DNA of 64,000 nt from Excoecaria cochinchinensis (taxonomy: Eukaryota > Streptophyta > Magnoliopsida > Malpighiales > Euphorbiaceae). The stretch's first letter is position 1. Every line of letters begins with the position of its first letter. Below, piece by piece: positions 58,291 through 64,000 of this stretch. Position numbers and translations under genes: made by a program. The stretch lies in assembly GCA_947683425.1 (NCBI GenBank), contig CANTUQ010000112.1, positions 10,927,501 to 10,991,500 of the forward strand, in the 5' to 3' direction. The notes beneath the pieces are model-generated. The model was not told where the DNA came from. It was given only the letters and a program-made list of their open reading frames with translations, and did not search any database.

Positions 58291-59174
58291 GATGATGAAA
58301 ATGTAGAAAACTTACCAATTGAGAGTTGAGGAGTGATTAATTTCCACCACAAACACTTCAATCCAAGCTTAGGGCACAATTTGGGAAGAGAAGAGGAAGA
58401 AGAAAGATAGGGGGAAGAGAGAAACGAGAAAGAGATGGAAATTATGTGTAACACCCCTTACCCATACTCAGGCGATCCCATCCGATAAGGAGTGAGATGC
58501 CGTAGGAGTAAAGGTGCCACCACACAGATACATAATACACATACACTCATCCATAAACATACATAACAAAATACAAGGCAATTTAAAACTTTACAAGACC
58601 ATTCATAAAAGCTGATCATGCATTAATATAATAGAAGCATTACATTACTGTTCTGATCAACTGAGAGATACAAAAGATAATTACAAATCCCAAAATTACA
58701 TATACAAAGGCGGAAGCTATTACAATAACATAAGAGAGTTCTATACAAAAAGAATCATAAAGCTACAAAAATAAGCCCTACACTAAGACCCTGCTGTGTT
58801 GGCTTCGATGCCGGCGACACTACCAAAGATAACTCCTTCCGCACTTGCACGGGTAAACACACTGTGCTAAGCAATAAACGCTTAGTGGGGAAAACAGACA
58901 TAGCATAAAGACAACCATTCACAACGGTCATCAAGACAATTCACATGCGTACTTCATATACAACGATAATCATGGCATGATAATAATAATAAACTCATGC
59001 TTGCATACATAAAGCCATTCATCAGAAGGTTCATAACAATAATCATATTCTCATAACAGATTACATTCTCACCATTGAATCCATAAGGATAACATATGTT
59101 TCCCAAATAACAATTCATACAAAACACTGTAACCATTGAAACACCTGCTGACACAAGGGAGTGGATAATGAGTA

Positions 59175-59266
59175 TACGGACAGTACTTTACGGGTACGAG
59201 CCGATACGGACAGTACTTTACGTGTACGAGCCGATACGGACAGTACTTTATGGGTACGAGCTGATA
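59175..59266 (-). repeat. three 30-bp GTACCCGTAAAGTAC modules in the LTR of H
   Basis: TACGGACAGTACTTTACGGG starts at 59175, 59205 and 59235. Other LTRs here have two such modules. Confidence 0.85.
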
Positions 59267-59631
59267 AAACAAATTTTCATTTAACTTTTACAAAACATTA
59301 CAAAGGGGATCTTAAACAAGATCCTTTCGGATAAGGGTTCGCGAGGAACCATTCGAGGACCTGATCGGGGTCCAAACAGAAAATAGAAGCTGCAGCAAAG
59401 ACTCTATTAGGCATGCCTAACTATCCACTAACTAGACTCTAGCAGGTCATACATAAGCCAGTCCATCCATTTCATAACTTCCAAAATCATCATCATCAAA
59501 TGAACATAATCATACCATAGTTACACTTGCATTTTATTCATAGAATACCAAGCATAAATCTCATAACTGCTAAAGAAAACTGAAGTTCAAGCCACAAGGA
59601 ATGAAAGAAAATTCATTCAGCAAACAGGGGA

Positions 59632-59962
59632 CTGTCGCGCTCGCGACAGAGACCAAAGTCTCTTCGCTGCACGCGCGCGATGGATTTCGCGACCGCGAGG
59701 AGGACAGAAGGGCCAGGCTCTGTCGCGGTCGCGACGGTTGTCGCGATCGCGACAGAGGACACTTGGTGCTGTCGCGGGCTCGTGACAGATCGCGTGCTCG
59801 CGATAGCACTTGGCCAACGATACGCTCTGTCGCGATCGCGACAGTCTTCGCGGTCGCGACAGAGCGTACACAACACTTCGGCTGTCGCGGGCTCGCAACA
59901 GATGTCACATGCTCGCGACGGCGAAGCTCCCAACCCCGCTCTCTGTCGCGATCGCGACAGCG
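59632..59962. repeat. TCGCGA palindrome cluster, LTR of H
   Basis: The densest cluster in the window. Perfect 18-bp CTGTCGCGATCGCGACAG occurs at 59827-59844 and 59943-59960, the 16-bp core at 59739-59754, with many near copies. Arg-rich readings on both strands over it are shadows of the repeat. Confidence 0.9.
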
Positions 59963-61030
59963 TCGGGACTTCGAAATTCTGCAGATTTTCCTCTTCCAAA
60001 TCCTCATCCAACCACACAAATCTCAATCCAAGGTTACTTACCTCAAATCCAGCCATTCATTAACATTATCAACCATAATACAACATTTATTAACATTAAA
60101 CTTCATACAATCCATCAACTTACACATTCAATTCCAAGAATCAATGAAAAACCCAATTCATGCATCAAACCACATCCATTCTAAAATGACCCTAATTAAC
60201 TCATGCCTTTGCAAGATCCACACTTCAAAGCAAATACCCATATCATATACATAAAAATAAAGAACATCTAACAACCTAATTCCAAGAAATCATCAAAACA
60301 CATACATGAACATATTCACATGCAAAAGCAAGAAATTCCCAAACCTTCAAAATCCTTAGCTCCTAGTGCTTAGTTCCACTGGATCCAACAACTTCATTGC
60401 CTTTAGGATCCCGGGGAGGCTCAACTAGGAAACCCAACCAAAACATACAAACCAATAAAATCCAATCAACCCCAACTCCAAATCCAAAACTAGAAAATAG
60501 AAGATGGGAAAAATTGAAACAAAAGCAAAATGAATGCATAAAACTTACCAATGAACACTAAGAGATGATCAAACCCCACTAGTAACCCTTGAATCTCAAC
60601 TAAGGTTCAAAAGAGAAGAAGAAGGAGAAGAAGAGAAGAAAGGGGCGGTGATGAACGGGAAACACAAAAATTAAAATCTGAATTCCCCTTTTTCCTTTCT
60701 TTTCCTTTTTCTTTTCTTAACCTAAGACAAGTGTCAATCTCCAATTAGTGGGATTTGGCCACTCACACCCTAGATGCTTAGATCACACACACACAAGATT
60801 CTCTCAACTAAAGCATACCCTACAATCATATGCATGACCACATGATACAATAGCCCACTAGTGCATATCCTACTATGGTGCACTCATGCACACACAAATC
60901 TATCTCAACTAATTAGCACCATAGTGCCAAACACACACACACGCACCAGAAAAACCCCAATTCATGCAATATTACCAAAATGCCCTTATTACACATAACT
61001 AATGCAAATGTACACACATACATATGTGGC

Positions 61031-64000
61031 TCATTCAACTAGGTGGCAAATGGGGTGTGACAACTCTCCCCTACTAACAAGAATTTCGTCCTCGAAATTC
61101 TCACCTGAACTTAAAAATTGCGGGTACTGCAATCTCATCGACTCCTCCGGCTCCCAAGTTGCTTCCTCAACCCCATGGTGATTCCACAAAACCTTGACCA
61201 AAGGAATCTGCTTATTCCTCAACTGTCTTACTTCCCGCGCTAAGATAGCTCTAGGCTCCTCAACGTAGGAAAAATCTGACTTTACTTGAACTTCTTGAAC
61301 CGATAGCACATGGGAAGGATCCGATCTATACCGACGGAGCATCGAAAAGTGAAACACATCATGAAGCTTTGACAGTTCCATCGGTAAAGCTAGTCTGTAG
61401 GCCACTGGACCAACTCTTGCCAACACCTCATACGGACCAATAAAGTGAGGACTAAGCTTCCCTTTCTTTCCAAACTGAAGTACTTTTCTCCAAGGAGACA
61501 CTTTAAGAAAAACCTTGTCCCCAACTTCAAACTGTACATCCTTTCTCTTCAGGTTGGCATAAGACTTCTGTCGATCCTTGGCCACCTTCAGATTCCGCTG
61601 CACAACTCTGATATTTTCTTCTGTATCTCTAACCAGATCTGGCCCAATCACTGACCTTTCGGATAACTCTGTCCAACAAACTGGAGTTCTACACTGACGT
61701 CCATATAGAGCCTCATATGGTGACATACCAATGCTCGACTGAAAACTGTTGTTGTAGGCAAACTCCATCAATGATACATACTTGTCCCAACTACCCGAAA
61801 AGTCTAAAACACAAGCCCTCATCATATCCTCTAAGATCTGAATCACACGCTCGGACTGACCATCTGTCTGAGGATGGAATGCTGTACTGAACTTCAGCTT
61901 GGTACCCAAAGTTCACTGCAATTCTTTCCAGAACTTGGATGTGAACCTTGGGTCCCTATCTGAAACTATGGACAAGGGCACTCCATGCAACCGAACTATC
62001 TCGTCCACATAAATACTGGCCAATCTATGCATCGGATAGTCCATCCTAACCGGCAAAAAGTGAGCAGACTTCGTGAGTCGATCCACAACCACCCAAACAG
62101 AATCATGCTTCCACTGAGTCAATGGCAATCCGGAGACAAAATCCATGGCGATGTCATCCCATTTCCACTCAGGAATGGACAAAGGCGTAAGCAATCCAGA
62201 AGGAACCTGGTACTCAGCCTTGACCTGCTGACAAGTCAGGCACTTGGATACAAAGTCCACTATGTCTCTCTTCATACCAGACCACCAAAAGAACTGCTTC
62301 AAATCCCGATACATCTTCACACTGCCCGGATGCATGGTGAAAACTGAACAATGTGCCTCATCCAAAATCTGCCTTCTTAACTCTTCACTATTCGGTACAC
62401 ACAAACGGTTTCCAAACAGGAGAACCCCATCCTGAACCGAAAACTCTGATTGCTTGCCCGAACTGACTTCTTGCACAATCCGCTGAAGCTTCTCATCGAC
62501 CTTCTGAGCATCAATTATCCGCTGTCTCAAAGTAGGCTTAACCCTCAACTGAGCTATCAAAGCCCCATTTGAACCAAACCTCCATCTGAACCGTCTCAAA
62601 AACAAGACAGAAACCGACTTCCTACTCAATGCATCTGCGACTACATTGGCCTTACCCGGATGGTAATCCACAATGCAATCATAGTCCTTAAACAACTCTA
62701 ACCAACGACATTGCCTCATATTCAATTCCTTCTGAGTCAGAAAATACTTCAAACTCTTGTGGTCCGTAAAGATCCTGCACTTCTCACCGTAGAGGTAATG
62801 ATGCCAAATCTTCAAAGCGAAGACAACCGCTACTAATTCCAGATCATGCGTTGGATAATTCCGATCATGCGGCTTCAATTGCCGAGAAGCATAAGCCACA
62901 ACCTTACCTTTCTGCATCATAACACAACCCAAACCGACACCTGAAGCGTCACTATACATAACAAACTCCTTACCCGAAGTGGGTTGAGTTAGTATAGGAG
63001 CTTCAACTAACAACTTCTTCAACCTCTCAAAACAGGCTTGACACTTATCTGACCATTCGAACTTAATTCCTTTCCTCAATAACCTGGTCATCGGAGCAGC
63101 TATCACTGAAAAACCCTTAACGAACCGATAGTAGTACCCTGCTAGACCAAGGAAACTCCTCACTTCCTGTACATTCCTAGGCGCTTTCCAATCCACTATC
63201 GCCTCAATGTTGGCTGGATCCACTTGGATGCCCTAAGCTGAAACTATATGGCCCAGAAACTACACTTCCCGAAGCCAAAAATCACACTTACTCAACTTAG
63301 CAAACAACCGATGTTCTCTCAAAATTTGCAAAACTAACCGAAGATGCTCTTCATGCTCGGTCTCATCCTTGGAAAACACCAAAATGTCATCTAAAAACAC
63401 CACTACAAACCGGTCTAAGTATGGCCTAAACACTCTATTCATCAAATCCATGAATGCCGCTGGAGCATTAGTCAAACCAAACGGCATAATAGGGAACTCA
63501 TAGTGGCCATACCGAGTCCGGAATGCAGCCTTAACCACATCCTCATCCTTAACACGAAGCTGATAATACCCAGACCGAAGATCTATCTTGGAAAACGCAC
63601 CCGCACCTTGAAGCTGATCAAACAAATCCTCAACTCTGGGCAACGAATACTTATTCTTCACTGTAACCTTATTAATCTGCCTGTAGTCGATACACATTCT
63701 CAATGATCCATCCTTTTTCTTAACAAACAGAACTGGAGCTCCCCAAGGAGATATGCTGGGTCGAATGAACCCCTTATCCAATAGCTCTTGCAGTTGAGTT
63801 TTAAGTTCTCTCAACTCCACAGGAGCCATCCGTTAAGGTGCTTTCGATACCGGTGTGGTACCCGGCATAATCTCTATGGCTAGCTCAACTTCCCTCTCTG
63901 GAGGCAAACTAGGCAAGTCACTCGGAAAAACATCACTAAACTCTCGGACAATAGGGATGTCCTCAATCCTAATTTGATCCCTCCTGGAATCCAAAACCAC
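61031..64000 (-). pseudogene. pol: Tekay pol of element H, disabled, partial
   Basis: Read on the minus strand it contains the end of the protease-RT linker, RT (RMCIDYRQINKV, FLDD in place of FIDD near 63400), RNase H (YSDASGVGLGCVMMQKG), the integrase finger and core (MDFVSGLPL, SDRDPRFTSKFW, DGQSERVIQ), GPY (IGPYEV) and a chromodomain-like end (GVEEATWEPEE). As in A, the stop (61031-61033) lies inside the LTR. Stops: TGA near 61911, two TAGs at about 63230-63255 and TAA near 63834. Close to A in sequence. The rest of the element is outside the window. Confidence 0.92.
61063..61100 (-). promoter_or_regulatory. polypurine tract and hairpin of element H
   Basis: On the minus strand GTAGGGGAGAGT precedes the LTR, and GAATTTCG-AGGA-CGAAATTC (61081-61100) precedes that, as in A. 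Confidence 0.8.

Larger units (their letters stand above)
55943..58446 (-). mobile_element. LTR G: Tekay-type LTR, reverse, interrupted by element H
   Basis: Its 3' end in sense reads GTAGGGGGTGTTACA (complement of 55943 on). On the minus strand it carries the CTAAGC stem (56356-56374, with a G-U pair), the GACGACCATT-GTG-AACGGTCGTC stem (near 56398-56420), two GTACC modules (56655-56715), the GACCTGCAAGAGTCAG block (near 56890), TCGCGA palindromes and a 252-bp tandem duplication. It is cut at 58447 by H and should continue right of the window. No gene. Confidence 0.8.
58447..61062 (-). mobile_element. 3' LTR of element H, 2616 bp
   Basis: On the plus strand it starts TGTAACACCCCTTACCC and ends TGGGGTGTGACA. 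It carries the CTAAGCG-TTTAT-TGCTTAG stem (58867-58885), GATGACCGTT-GTG-AATGGTTGTC with G-U pairs (near 58912-58934), three 30-bp GTACCCGTAAAGTAC modules (59175-59266), GGTTC-CTCGC-GAACC and GGATCTTGTTTAAGATCC (59305-59353), and the TTAGGCATGCCTAA palindrome (near 59407). Confidence 0.9.
58447..64000 (-). mobile_element. Element H: Tekay-type retrotransposon, reverse, cut by window end
   Basis: Its 3' LTR (58447-61062), polypurine tract and pol (61031-64000) run against the window. Its family is close to A (same LTR start TGTCACACCCC and same sequence before the LTR). It is inserted in LTR G; TTATG (58442-58446) is the expected target duplication. Its gag, primer site and 5' LTR lie outside. 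Confidence 0.9.

Noticed and set aside
59570..60254. Several Arg-rich overlapping readings on both strands
   Set aside because: They follow the TCGCGA palindrome cluster, which lacks TA-rich stops; no domain is seen.

Overview
The window is plant nuclear DNA made almost entirely of nested Ty3/gypsy LTR retrotransposons; I see no ordinary host gene, rRNA, tRNA gene or CRISPR array. The plant assignment rests on the initiator-Met-tRNA primer site, chromodomain-type Tekay/Del polyproteins with LTRs of about 2.3-4 kb, and Tat-lineage elements with a second (archaeal-type) RNase H. The species cannot be named from this sequence. The setting looks like old, methylated heterochromatin: most coding copies are broken, often by CGA-to-TGA or CAG-to-TAG changes.

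Layout, left to right. 1-2807 is the 3' part of a Tekay-type LTR (LTR-1, +). 2808-3756 is a piece of a reverse-oriented LTR (X-left). 3757-15746 is a 5'-truncated Tat element (E, +) with pol, an antisense spliced gene, a divergent promoter, a gag-like 3' ORF and a 3' LTR. 15747-18054 is the other LTR of X (-). 18055-20168 and 30770-30894 are two parts of LTR Y (-), split by element A (20169-30764, +). A is a complete Tekay element with 2938-bp LTRs, a CATAC target duplication and one uninterrupted 1543-residue gag-pol ORF. 30895-32427 is LTR Z (-). 32428-34874 is the decayed 3' half of pol of element F (+). F's 3' LTR (34875-54697) is interrupted by a 4037-bp solo LTR (35011-39047, GATTG duplication) and by a second Tat element D (40391-53871, -). 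54698-55942 holds a (TTA)n microsatellite and an unassigned stretch. 55943-58446 is LTR G (-), interrupted by element H (58447 to the window end, -), another broken Tekay copy.

Two themes stand out. First, the Tekay LTRs share a chain of short stem-loops in their 3' half whose paired bases covary between subfamilies, often with G-U pairs. Upstream of it lies a cluster of perfect palindromes in a fixed relative place, whose sequence differs between subfamilies. Second, both Tat copies (E and D) carry the same two-gene divergent cassette between pol and the 3' LTR: an antisense gene with an in-frame GT-AG intron and a sense gag-like ORF with a probable leader intron. Each gene has its own TATA box, about 200 bp apart, across a promoter rich in the GACGGG/CCCGTC motif that also fills the Tat LTR. 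Extra ORFs after pol are known in the Tat lineage; the shared divergent promoter, the two introns and the shared LTR motif are what deserve attention here.
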